Positions 17,754 to 26,262 of a stretch of 64,000 bases of DNA are shown piece by piece. Where the stretch lies: NCBI RefSeq assembly GCF_022479115.1, contig NZ_CP092497.1:5270001-5334000 (forward strand), read 5' to 3'. Source of the DNA: Amycolatopsis sp. EV170708-02-1. GTDB lineage: Bacteria; Actinomycetota; Actinomycetes; Mycobacteriales; Pseudonocardiaceae. The translations under genes and the position numbers were made by a program. Under the pieces are notes generated by a model, which ran no database searches, was not told the DNA's origin, and saw nothing but the letters and a program-made list of their open reading frames with translations. Each line of letters starts with the position of its first letter. Within the stretch, counting starts at the first letter, position 1.

Positions 17754-20660
17754 ATGGTCATGAGAGTTCGAGCGCATCGCACCGCCTGGCTCACCGTTGT
17801 TCTCGCCCTGCTGGCGAGCCTGCTCACCACGACCGCGGCGAGCGCGGAAGTGCACCATCCCCGCCAGAAGTGGCTGCGCGAGGCCACCGCGGGACTCTTC
17901 CTCCACTGGGGCATGTTCACCGCGCCACGCCAGACCGACTGTGCCACCTGGGAACGCGCCGTCACCGACGGCGGCTGGAGCGCGGACTACTGGGTGGACG
18001 AAGCCCGCAAACTCGGCGCTTCCTACATCGTGCTGGCGACCTTCCACAGCAGGCTGGGCTACGCGCGGCCCTGGCCGTCGGCGATCCCGGGCAGCTGCTC
18101 CACACGTCGCGATCTCCTCGGCGAACTCGTCAAGGCTGGCAACGCGAAGGGCGTCCGGACGATCCTCTACATGACCGACGATCCCCAGTGGCACAAGGAA
18201 ACCGGCGTCGAGTCGCTGGATTCCGCCGCGTACTCCGCCTACAAGGGCAAGCAGGTCGACCTGACCACCCGTCCCGGCTTCGGCGAGTACAGCTACGACC
18301 TCTTCCACGAGGTCATGGACCGTTACGCGGATCTCGCCGGGTTCTGGATCGACAACGACAACGAGTACTGGGAAAAGAACAAGCTCTACGAACAGATCCG
18401 CGAGAAGCGCCCGTCCTGGTTGCTGAGCAACAACAACGAGGACACCCCGATCATGGACACGGTCAGCAACGAGCAGAAGACGGGCATCACCCCGTCGTAC
18501 GACTATCCGCAGGCCGCCTTCACCCCGATGCCGAGGCTCACCGAAGCCGACTACAAACTGCCGACCAACGGCGCCTGGTGGTACGACGGCACCGATCAGG
18601 CCGTCGACTTCCGGCTGTCCACCGGGCGCTACATCACCAACGCGGGTTCGTCGATGAAATCGCTGATGGCCGAAACCCCGATGGTGAACGGGAAGTTCCC
18701 GCCGCGGCAGGAGGCGTACAACAACTTCATGGCGAGCTGGGTACCGCCGATCAAGGCCTCCCTCCAAGGCAAGGAGGGTGGCGGCTACATGTACGGCGGG
18801 ATGCAGCCCGGGTTCTGGAACGACGGCGCGCACGGCGTGATCACCGTCGAGCCCGGCGCCGGAACCCAATACCTCCACGTCGTCACCCGGCCGCGCACCG
18901 ACCTGCTCCGCTTGCGCGACAACGGCTACAAGGTGACCAAGGTGTCCGACGTGCGCACGGGGAAGCAGCTGCGGTTCGGTCAATCCGGCGGCCATCTGAC
19001 CATTGTGGACATCAAGGACTGGGACACCTACGACACGGTGTTCAAGGTGGAGACGGCCGGGCAGCGGTACTTCCACGACTCCCGCACGATCAAGGCGACC
19101 GCGTCGTCCTCACGCGACGGACATCCCGCGTCGAACCTCGTCGACGGGAACTTCGAGAACTACTGGGACGCCGGCGGCAAGCAGCCGGTGTCGGTCACCT
19201 TGGATCTCGGCAGGCGGCGGGCCGCGACCTATCTCGCGGTGAATCAGCGCGAGATGTCGCCGACGCACGCACGCGAATCGTTCGGCAGGCCGGAGGACTC
19301 TTCCCGGATCAAGGATTATCGCCTGTACGTCAGTGACGACGGGCGGAACTGGGGCGCGCCGATCCGCACCGGGGCGATGCCGAGCGCCCGAGGGGTGCAG
19401 TTCGTCGACTTCGGCGAACGGCAGACCCGGTTCATCAAACTCGAGGTGCTGAACACCTGGTCGGGGCCGCAGGCGAAACCGTTCTACCGGCAGTTGGCCA
19501 TCGACGAGATCAAGGTGGCGTACGGCTACCCGAGTTCGGTACCGGGCGCGCAGGTTCCGCTGGAGGCCGAGTCCTTCCGCAACGACCACGACGGACGCGC
19601 ACACCCGGGCCGCTGCCCGTCCTGCTCCGGGTCGTTCCAGGTCACCGGCCTCGGCGGCGGCCCGCGCAACTCGGTCACCTATCCGGACGTGATGGCCGCC
19701 GAAGCCGGAAGCCACCGGCTTCAGCTCGACACCACGGGCGGGCCCGCGACCTCGGTGGCGGTGAGCGTCAACGGCGGCACCCCCGTCGAGACCGCGATCG
19801 CCGCCGGAACGCCGGGAGTCGTGGCGTCGACGGCGATCCCCGTCGCGCTGAACGCCGGCGCCAACACCGTCAAGGTGTTCAGCGACGCACGCTCAGGGCC
19901 GGGCCTCGACCGGATCGCGATCGCTCCCCTGCCACCGTCGTCCTACACACCGAAGACGACTCTGACCGTCGAACCCTCGGGCATCCAATGGCTCTCGCCC
20001 GGACAGCAGTCCTTGCAGGTGACCGCGAGGCTACGGCTCGACGCCGATGACGCGATCGGGAAGGTCTCGCTGGCACCGGCAGTCCCGGCGGGCTGGACGC
20101 TGAGGGGCGCTCCGGCCACGGCGGAATCCATGCGCGTCGGAGACGAGCTCGAAGCGTCCTGGACGCTCGTCTCCTCCGAAGGCGTCACCGCGGCCGACAT
20201 CCCGGTCACCGCGTCGTTCGACCTGCTCGGGCGGGCGAAAACGGTGAGCAAACCGGTGCGGGTGAGCCCACGACCGGCGGACCGGTTCTTCATGCGGGAG
20301 GCCGAAGATTCGGCGAACGACGTCGGCGATGCGGGCGTCACGAACTGCGGCGTGTGCTCGGGTGGCCAGAAGGTGCGCAACATCGGTGGCGACCCGGGCT
20401 CGTCCGTGCGCTTCGACGGCGTCATCGTGCCCGAGACCAGGCGCTACACCCTCTACATCGACTTCACCGTCAACGGGCCGCGCTCGTACTTCGTCACGGT
20501 CAACGGCGGCACGCCGATCGAGGTGAAGGTCGACGGTGCCGGCAACAACACCCAGCTCACGACGTCCTTGCCGGTCGAGCTGAAGGCGGGGGCGAACACC
20601 ATCGCACTGGGCAACGACCACGCGTCCGCCCCCGATCTCGATCGGCTGTCACTGGGGTGA
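17754..20660 (+). CDS. Secreted GH29 alpha-L-fucosidase with F5/8-type and CBM35-like modules
   Basis: 968 aa. Signal peptide 1-31 ending ASA; a second ATG at 17760 is an alternative start. The GH29 catalytic domain spans about 35-450. D200 in GFWIDNDNEYW sits at the nucleophile position, and HWGMF near 52 and the TFHSR block are family-typical. A discoidin (F5/8 type C) module at about 445-605 contains ASNLVDGNFENYWDAGG. Two CBM35/CBM6-like modules follow (about 610-720 and 845-968), each with a CPSCSG/CGVCSGG cysteine pair, flanking an NPCBM-type linker domain. The enzyme removes fucose from glycans outside the cell; substrate preference unknown. Confidence 0.85.
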   Translation: MVMRVRAHRTAWLTVVLALLASLLTTTAASAEVHHPRQKWLREATAGLFLHWGMFTAPRQTDCATWERAVTDGGWSADYWVDEARKLGASYIVLATFHSRLGYARPWPSAIPGSCSTRRDLLGELVKAGNAKGVRTILYMTDDPQWHKETGVESLDSAAYSAYKGKQVDLTTRPGFGEYSYDLFHEVMDRYADLAGFWIDNDNEYWEKNKLYEQIREKRPSWLLSNNNEDTPIMDTVSNEQKTGITPSYDYPQAAFTPMPRLTEADYKLPTNGAWWYDGTDQAVDFRLSTGRYITNAGSSMKSLMAETPMVNGKFPPRQEAYNNFMASWVPPIKASLQGKEGGGYMYGGMQPGFWNDGAHGVITVEPGAGTQYLHVVTRPRTDLLRLRDNGYKVTKVSDVRTGKQLRFGQSGGHLTIVDIKDWDTYDTVFKVETAGQRYFHDSRTIKATASSSRDGHPASNLVDGNFENYWDAGGKQPVSVTLDLGRRRAATYLAVNQREMSPTHARESFGRPEDSSRIKDYRLYVSDDGRNWGAPIRTGAMPSARGVQFVDFGERQTRFIKLEVLNTWSGPQAKPFYRQLAIDEIKVAYGYPSSVPGAQVPLEAESFRNDHDGRAHPGRCPSCSGSFQVTGLGGGPRNSVTYPDVMAAEAGSHRLQLDTTGGPATSVAVSVNGGTPVETAIAAGTPGVVASTAIPVALNAGANTVKVFSDARSGPGLDRIAIAPLPPSSYTPKTTLTVEPSGIQWLSPGQQSLQVTARLRLDADDAIGKVSLAPAVPAGWTLRGAPATAESMRVGDELEASWTLVSSEGVTAADIPVTASFDLLGRAKTVSKPVRVSPRPADRFFMREAEDSANDVGDAGVTNCGVCSGGQKVRNIGGDPGSSVRFDGVIVPETRRYTLYIDFTVNGPRSYFVTVNGGTPIEVKVDGAGNNTQLTTSLPVELKAGANTIALGNDHASAPDLDRLSLG

Positions 20661-20668
20661 GGTACCGC

Positions 20669-20699
20669 TTGACCCTCTCCCCGGGAGAGGGTTCAGGCT
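20669..20699 (+). promoter_or_regulatory. MerR-type promoter and palindromic operator
   Basis: The 21-bp palindrome at 20672-20692 has perfect 10-bp arms, ACCCTCTCCC and GGGAGAGGGT, around a central C. A TTGACC -35 box at 20669-20674 overlaps its left arm. A weak -10 (CAGGCT, 20694-20699) lies 19 bp further on, the long spacing typical of MerR-activated promoters. Transcription would begin at or next to the ATG at 20706, giving a leaderless mRNA. The hairpin may also terminate the fucosidase transcript. Confidence 0.65.
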
Positions 20700-20705
20700 G
20701 GTCGC

Positions 20706-21509
20706 ATGACGACCTTGATGCCGATCGGCGTGTTCGCGCACGCCACCAGGCTGTCGGTCCGCGCGCTGCGGAACTACGACCGGATCGGGCTGCTGGTGCC
20801 CGCCGTCGTCGACCCCGGCACCGGGTACCGCCGGTATTCGCTCGGCCAGTTCGCGCGCGCGGGATTGATCCGGCGGCTCCGGGAGCTGGAAGTGCCGCTG
20901 GCGGAGATCGCCGAGATCCTCGACGCGGGCGACCAGCACGAGGTGCGGGCCGCGATCAAACGGCATCACGACCGGGTGGCGGCGCGGGCCGCGGAGCTCG
21001 CGGCGATCAGCGACGAGCTCGACTCCGTACTCGCCGAACCGACGCGGTGGCTGCACGTCTACGAACGCGTGCGCGCACCGCAGCACGTCGCCCGCCTGTC
21101 GATCCGGACTCCGCTGAACGGCCTGGCGGAGCTGATCGGTCCCTCGTACGCTCGACTGTTCGCGGCACTCGACGCTCAGGGGATCAGGCCGTCCGGGCCG
21201 CCCGGAACCCGTTACCTCACCGCCGATCCCGACGAGTTGACGGTCGAACTGTTCGTACCCGTGGACGGGCCGGTGCGGGATGACGGCGACATCGGCGCCG
21301 CCGAGCTTCCCGGCGGTCTGCTCGTGGCGACGATCCACGAGGGAGGCTACGAAGACGTCGAGACCGCGTACCGATCACTAGGCCGCTGGATCGCCGAGCG
21401 CGATCGTGCCCTCGCGGGGCCCGCCGAGGAGTTGTATCTGGTGGCGCCCGGGGCGTCGGTCGCTCCCGAGGCGTACCGCACCGAGATCGCCTGGCCGGTG
21501 GCCTCGTGA
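20706..21509 (+). CDS. MerR family regulator with GyrI-like ligand domain
   Basis: 267 aa. The N-terminal winged helix is typical MerR: PIGVFAHATRLSVRALRNYDRIGLL, then GYRRYSLGQFARAGLIRRLREL. A coiled coil (about 85-125) links it to a GyrI/BmrR-like effector domain (about 125-265) that binds small hydrophobic or cationic ligands. It overlaps the next gene by 4 bp (GTGA), so it is an operon regulator that probably controls its own promoter. Confidence 0.88.
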   Translation: MTTLMPIGVFAHATRLSVRALRNYDRIGLLVPAVVDPGTGYRRYSLGQFARAGLIRRLRELEVPLAEIAEILDAGDQHEVRAAIKRHHDRVAARAAELAAISDELDSVLAEPTRWLHVYERVRAPQHVARLSIRTPLNGLAELIGPSYARLFAALDAQGIRPSGPPGTRYLTADPDELTVELFVPVDGPVRDDGDIGAAELPGGLLVATIHEGGYEDVETAYRSLGRWIAERDRALAGPAEELYLVAPGASVAPEAYRTEIAWPVAS

Positions 21510-22501
21510 TCCTCGACGGAATCAAGACCGCGGGCGGAGAGCACTGCGAGACCAGCACACTCGACGTCCTCCTCCGGCACGCCGGGATCGAGCTCTCCGA
21601 GCCGATGCTGTTCGGATTGGGCGAAGGTCTGGGCTTCGTCTATTGGGACGCGAAGAACCTGCCGTTCCCCTTCCTCGGCGGGCGTGCCAAACCGGCCGAG
21701 ATCACGCGGAAGCTGGCCGACCGTCTCGGGCTGGCCCTGCGGGTCAAGGAAACGGCGTCGGTGCGCACGGCGTGGCGGAACGTGGCCGAGGAGATCGACG
21801 CCGGGGTGCCGGTCGGCCTGCAACTCGACTCGTACCACCTGGAGTACTTCACGTCGAAAGTCCACTTCGGCGGGCACTTCGTCGCCTTGTACGGCTATGA
21901 CGACGAGCGGGCCTTCGTCGTCGACACGGCACAGCAGGGTGGCTCGGTATCGACATCCTTGGAGAGCCTGGAACGCGCCCGCGCGGAGAAAGGCCCGATG
22001 ACCGCGAAGAACCGTTCGTTCACCATCGCCGCGGATGCACCCACCAAGCCGCTTTCGGACGCCATCCGAACCGCGGTGCGCGCCAACGCGGCCGATTTCC
22101 TCAACCCGCCCATCGCGAACCTCGGGTATCGCGGGATCGGCAAGGCCGCCGTCCAGGTGCGGAAATGGCTGGACCGCAGCGACGAACCGGCCCGCGACCT
22201 GCCGCAGGCCGCGATCCTGATGGAACGGGCGGGCACCGGCGGCGCTCTCTTCCGCCGGATCTACCGCGACTTCCTCGAAGAATGCGCGACCCTCGTCGAC
22301 GACGCCGGTCTCCGTGCCGCCTACGCGGAATACCGCGAGATCAATCCACTGTGGACCGAAGTCGCGCGCTTGTTCACGCAGGCAGGGGAAACCGGTGACC
22401 CCCGGCACCTGATGGACGCGTCCGCCCTCCTGTCCGAGCTGGCTCAGCGCGAACAGGGGGCGATGACGGCGCTCGCGACGGTTCAGTGTGAGCGTTCGTA
22501 A
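21506..22501 (+). CDS. BtrH_N / DUF4872 domain protein (cysteine acyltransferase/peptidase-like)
   Basis: 331 aa, GTG start inside the MerR stop. The N-terminal half has C14 in GGEHCETSTL, the position of the catalytic cysteine in BtrH-like enzymes, and a later HFGGHFVALYGYDDERAFVVDTA block with the His and Asp. The C-terminal half (about 180-330) is helical, as in DUF4872. BtrH transfers an acyl chain from carrier protein to an aminoglycoside in butirosin synthesis; related proteins are spread through actinobacteria without known substrates. With its MerR partner it may be a small-molecule-inducible modifying enzyme. It overlaps the convergent DUF1684 gene by 19 bp. Confidence 0.78.
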   Translation: MILDGIKTAGGEHCETSTLDVLLRHAGIELSEPMLFGLGEGLGFVYWDAKNLPFPFLGGRAKPAEITRKLADRLGLALRVKETASVRTAWRNVAEEIDAGVPVGLQLDSYHLEYFTSKVHFGGHFVALYGYDDERAFVVDTAQQGGSVSTSLESLERARAEKGPMTAKNRSFTIAADAPTKPLSDAIRTAVRANAADFLNPPIANLGYRGIGKAAVQVRKWLDRSDEPARDLPQAAILMERAGTGGALFRRIYRDFLEECATLVDDAGLRAAYAEYREINPLWTEVARLFTQAGETGDPRHLMDASALLSELAQREQGAMTALATVQCERS

Positions 22502-23234
22502 GGCAGCTTCTCCCCCGCTTCCACCGCGAACGGCAGATCGTTGCCGTCCGGCGGCAACGGGCAAGTGGCGAAATCGGTGAACGCGCACGGGAGATTCGTC
22601 GCGCGGGTACCGCGAGCGACCGGTTCGCCGCGTAGGTGGTGACACCGCTCGTGGCGTCGGTGAACAGGATGAGCAGGCCGTCCTTCTTGCCGTTGAACGC
22701 GGTGAGCGTGTGCTCCGCGCCGTCGTGCTCGAAACGCACGATGCCCGGGGAGACATAGACATGGCTGAGCCCTTCGACGACCGCTCCGACCGTCGTCGGC
22801 CGCGGTTCGTCGAAGGGCTCGAAGGTGCCGGACAACACCCAGGCCGCGTCGGGCTCGTACGCCGGGACACCGCGGAAAGCGTTGAGCACCGGCGCCTTCG
22901 GGTCGTGCGTGCGGATCAGGTACCCGCCACGGCGCGCCACCTCGATCTCGATGTCACCGGCGACCACCCGGGTGGTCGCGCCGCTGTTGACCAGCTCGAA
23001 ACGGCGGACACCGGTGACGCGCTCGCCCTCGTGCGAGAGGTCCGCGCCCTGCGGGTCGAGGTACGCCGCGTCGGCGTCCTGCCACCACAACCCGGGCAGC
23101 CCCTCGTACGCGCGAGGCTTGTCCTCCAGCCAATCGAGCGAGACCAGGGCGAGCCAGCCGAGCGGATCGGCGAGATCGCGCTCGCGCTGGGTCTTCCAGT
23201 CCTGCCAGTCCCGGGTGAACGTGTCTGTGCTCAT
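22483..23234 (-). pseudogene. DUF1684 family protein, frame-disrupted
   Basis: Start ATG at 23234; the protein follows DUF1684 (RERDLADPLGWLALVSLDWL, GDIEIEVARRGGYLIRTHDP, ...) to about residue 205 (GVTTYAANRSLA). The reading frame is then lost. A different frame resumes with the conserved RATNLPCAFTDFATCPLPP and VEAGEKLPYERSH and its own stop at 22483. The segment that usually precedes RAxNxPCAF (ending LDFN in relatives, from memory) is also missing, so a small deletion is possible. Net length change is -1 modulo 3, as in three other genes here. The break lies near 22606-22620. It could be a sequencing error or a true decay. Confidence 0.75.
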
Positions 23235-23298
23235 CGCCGATTCCTTCCGTGACCTTGCTCGTTCTCCCTGGTCAACGGACTGGCGGCGGCGATATTTC

Positions 23299-23613
23299 CT
23301 ATCCCGGTATGTGGTCGCCCGTGACACCCTCCTCGGCCGAGACCAGCTCGGCGATCGGCGCGAAGAAGGCCTTGATCCCGGGCAGGTTCGCCCCCTTCTC
23401 CCGGGACGCCGCGAAGTCTTCGGAGGAGCGCCACCACACGATGTCGAGCCAGGTCTCGTCGTCGACCCGGATCAGCTGGGCGTCGAGGAACCCCTCGCGG
23501 TCGGCCCGGAAATCGGCGACCATCGCGGGACGGGCCTGGAGCAGCTCGTCCGCGCGGTCGGCCGGGACCTTGAAGCGGGTGAGTTCCACTGTCGTCATGG
23601 TGCCTGTCGTCAT
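23299..23613 (-). CDS. ABM-domain (antibiotic biosynthesis monooxygenase-like) protein
   Basis: 104 aa. Ferredoxin-like ABM fold: VELTRFKVPADRADELLQARPAMVADFRADREGFLDAQLIRVDDETWLDIVWWRSSEDF. The paired strands, WWRSSEDF and the C-terminal helix before AFFAPIAE are characteristic. Usually a heme- or cofactor-free monooxygenase or a stress-related small protein. The start could instead be the ATG at 23598. It lies 64 bp upstream of the DUF1684 gene on the same strand and may be co-transcribed with it. Confidence 0.8.
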   Translation of the reverse strand: MTTGTMTTVELTRFKVPADRADELLQARPAMVADFRADREGFLDAQLIRVDDETWLDIVWWRSSEDFAASREKGANLPGIKAFFAPIAELVSAEEGVTGDHIPG

Positions 23614-23645
23614 GGTTCCGATGCTAGGCGACCGCTGTTCGCGTT

Positions 23646-23861
23646 CGGTCGACTACTCGCTTTGCGCACGAAGGGCGCTTAGCCGGCTAACTCGCTTCGC
23701 TCGCGTGCCGCATTTAGTCGACTAACTGCGGGCGCTTTTACGCCTGGCCTCCATGAGGGCCGGCGCCGCGGCGCAGCGGCTCCAGCGGTCGCTCCGCACC
23801 GGCCGTCGATCGCGTGGCCTGGGCTCGGCTTCGACTGAGCGCATTCAGTCGACTAATTGCG
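23646..23861. repeat. Four scattered palindromic SalI/NgoMIV-like repeats in a gene-free stretch
   Basis: Within the 367 bp between the ABM gene and the HNH gene, a short palindromic unit occurs four times: at 23646-23660, 23681-23695, 23710-23730 and 23841-23861. The centre is GTCGAC in three copies and GCCGGC in one, flanked by CTAA or CTAC. The last two copies share about 21 bp with two differences (GCATTYAGTCGACTAAYTGC). Nothing else here looks coding. They may be operator half-sites or remnants of a dispersed repeat. Confidence 0.55.
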
Positions 23862-23944
23862 ACGCGCTTTCTTTGCGTGGTGCTCGCGCTGGGCGGTATC
23901 ACTCTTCAGTGTTGTTGGCGCGTTTCGCTGGTTGCTTAAAATTA

Positions 23945-23958
23945 CGAACACGTGTTCG
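23945..23958. promoter_or_regulatory. LexA (SOS) box upstream of the HNH gene
   Basis: CGAACACGTGTTCG is a perfect palindrome and matches the CGAAC-N4-GTTCG LexA consensus of Gram-positive and mycobacterial SOS genes exactly. It lies in a locally AT-rich promoter region with its 3' edge 22 bp before the GTG start. I saw no such box upstream of uvrA or uvrB. Confidence 0.8.
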
Positions 23959-23980
23959 ATTTTTCGGGTATGATGGAGAC

Positions 23981-25234
23981 GTGTCCGAGACCTTCCTCCC
24001 CGAACTGCCGCAGGAACTGTGGCGCGCCGGCAAGCTGGAGCTTGCGCATGGCGTGCAACAGTCGCTGCAGGTGATCCGGATGGCGACCGCCGCGCTGGGG
24101 CAGTTCTTGGCGGAGATCGAATCTCGGGGCGTCAAAGACTTGTACGGCCATGGCAGCACGGCCAGCTGGCTCGCGGAAATGGCGGGGTTGTCGCGTGCCG
24201 AGGCCGGTGCGGTGGTGAAGCGGGCCATCGCGTTGAACCCCACCCGAGCGTTGGACGGCACCGAAGTTCCGCCTATCGCGCCTGCCACCGCCGCAGTCGC
24301 CGCCGAAGGACTGATCGGGAACGAACGGATCGACCAGATCCTGGAGATCCTGAAACGACTCCCGGCCGATACCGCTGCGGAGGATCGGGCGAAGGCGGAG
24401 AAGATCCTCGCCGACCTCGCTCCGAATGCCGGACCCGCACAGCTCACGAAAGCCGAGGCGAACCTTCTCGGCTGGCTGGACCCCGACGGCAAAGAACCCA
24501 AAGATCCTGAACCCAAAGAGCCACGCCGCGAGATCACTCTGGAACGCCGCAAAGACGGCTTCTGGAAACTCACCGGCCTCCTCGACGACGAGACCGGCGC
24601 CCGCACCGCCGCCGCGTTGGAAGCGCACGCCCAGCCACGGCCAGTCGACGAATTCGGCCAAGCCGATCTGCGGATGAAATGCGAGCGCATGGGAGACGCC
24701 TGGGCCGACCTCCTGGATCTGGCGATCGCCTGCCCGGACCAGCCCGGGACCAGCGGCTACCGCACCTTGGTGAACGTCACCATCGGACTCGAAGAGCTGA
24801 AATCGGGTCTCGGGACCGCGTGTCTCGATTTCGTCGGCACGATGACCGCGCGGGAAGCCCGGCTCGCCGCCTGCGACTGCCTCATGCTCCCGGTCGTCAT
24901 GAGCGCCTCGGGCGAACCACTCGACATGGGACGCCTGCGAAGATTCGTCACCCCAGGTCAGAGACGGGCGCTGAATATTCGCGACGGTGGCTGCGCGTTC
25001 CCGGGCTGTCATCGGAAGCCGAAGAACTGCCACGCTCATCACATTGAGCACTGGGCAGACGGCGGCCCCACGGATCTCCGAAATCTGGTGCTGCTCTGTA
25101 GCTTCCACCATCGCCTGATTCACCACGGGGACTGGGAAGTACGCATGGCCGCCGACGGCCTACCGGAGTTCATCCCACCCCAATACCGAGATCCGCTCCG
25201 AATACCCCGCCGCAACACCCTGCACCACCGCTGA
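23981..25234 (+). CDS. DUF222 / HNH endonuclease-signature protein (13E12-repeat type)
   Basis: 417 aa, GTG start behind GGAG. The DUF222 helical region (about 15-300) includes LAEMAGLSRAEAGAVVKRA. A long acidic, lysine-rich linker sits near 160-185. The C-terminal HNH nuclease motif runs through GCAFPGCHRKPKNCHAHHIEHWADGGPTDLRNLVLLCSFHHRLIHHGDW: two metal-binding cysteines, the HHI histidines, the central Asn and the final HH. In mycobacteria, genes of this family (REP13E12) are LexA-controlled, and a perfect LexA box lies upstream here too. Target and role unknown; possibly DNA mobility or processing under damage. Confidence 0.88.
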   Translation: MSETFLPELPQELWRAGKLELAHGVQQSLQVIRMATAALGQFLAEIESRGVKDLYGHGSTASWLAEMAGLSRAEAGAVVKRAIALNPTRALDGTEVPPIAPATAAVAAEGLIGNERIDQILEILKRLPADTAAEDRAKAEKILADLAPNAGPAQLTKAEANLLGWLDPDGKEPKDPEPKEPRREITLERRKDGFWKLTGLLDDETGARTAAALEAHAQPRPVDEFGQADLRMKCERMGDAWADLLDLAIACPDQPGTSGYRTLVNVTIGLEELKSGLGTACLDFVGTMTAREARLAACDCLMLPVVMSASGEPLDMGRLRRFVTPGQRRALNIRDGGCAFPGCHRKPKNCHAHHIEHWADGGPTDLRNLVLLCSFHHRLIHHGDWEVRMAADGLPEFIPPQYRDPLRIPRRNTLHHR

Positions 25235-26262
25235 CCCCGAGGAGCCCGCCAGCCACCCAGGCGACGGGCCCCTCGGCATGCCCGCAGTCGGTGACCGTGT
25301 GGTACCTCCGAGCCCCACACCTTGATCAACCGAAGATCCGCGACATTCCCCGATCCTCCGTTGCTCAAGCCCCATTACCGGACCGATCACCCACAACCGT
25401 GTGGATTCCGGGTCATCCAACGCACCGAATCCACACAGTCCGCCGCCAACGGACCGGTCACGACCGAACAAGACGAGCAGAACCCGCAGGAGACCCACAC
25501 TGCCGACCTGAACCCGACTACCGGACCACCGCACGCACCGGAGGTCTTCCCCACAGACGATCCAATCCACTGGACCCCCGAGGTGGTCTCTCGTCACGCC
25601 CGGAACTGTTCGGTACCGGCGGATTCCCGAAGGTCGATTGCGCCGTTCGGGCGTATTCCCCCGGAAGTTCTCGTTTCTCCCGTAGCCCTCGGAGCAAGAT
25701 CGTCCGTTCCGGACTTGGGAGGGGACGGAGTGGTGGATCGACCACGTGGCCTGGACGGCCGTTTGAGCAAAGACGAATACGGTGCGGGCGCACTGGCCGC
25801 CACCAGCGACATAGACAGAGACACCGCCGCCTCGCTGGATTCCGCCGCGAGCCAAGCCCTCAAAAGCAAAGGCTCCAGCAAGAAATCCGAGCAAAGGGCC
25901 ACCATTCCGAAGCCTGGCAACGCTTCGGCCGGCGCGAGGCCAAGAAGACAGTCAAGCGGGAACTTAGCTGCGGACCGCATTTCCTTCGGCGAAGTCCTGC
26001 GCCATCCTCGCGTCGATCTCGATCGCATGCTGACGTCTCCGTCGCATGGGTGAAGATGCCCAAGACAACCGAAACGAGCGACCTGAAACGGCTCGTCGAC
26101 AAAGACGGCACCGGCAACGTCATCTTCTTCGGCGCGGCCCCGCCCGGTAGCCGCATCACCGGCGACAAATACGACTCCCGCCTGACCAAGAGCTTGTCGT
26201 GATCGCCGAAGCCGCCGTCGAGTTTCCCGCACCTTGAACCGCCACCGACGAACGGAACGCAT
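25235..26262 (+). other. 1-kb stretch without a confident gene; probably degenerate coding remnant
   Basis: No single frame is convincing across the interval. From 25741 to about 25900 the frame opened at 25322 looks coding (KDEYGAGALAATSDIDRDTAASLD). Around 25880-25980 the frame of 25291 takes over with better third-position GC (HHSEAWQRFGRREAKKTVKREL). At 25960-26045 the first frame is again plausible (RISFGEVLRHPRVDLDRML). From 26050 to 26202 the second frame reads VKMPKTTETSDLKRLVDKDG...GDKYDSRL with strong GC bias. This switching suggests one or more indels in an old gene, or sequence errors. No family is recognised. 25235-25740 shows nothing I can support. Confidence 0.4.

Noticed and set aside
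20672..20692. Palindrome purely as the fucosidase terminator
   Set aside because: Its overlap with a -35 box and 19-bp spacing before a MerR gene make an operator more likely, though it may serve both roles.
25160..25894. Minus-strand open frame after the HNH gene
   Set aside because: Gly/Arg/Ser-rich with no good start and no family; the plus-strand fragments are at least as plausible.
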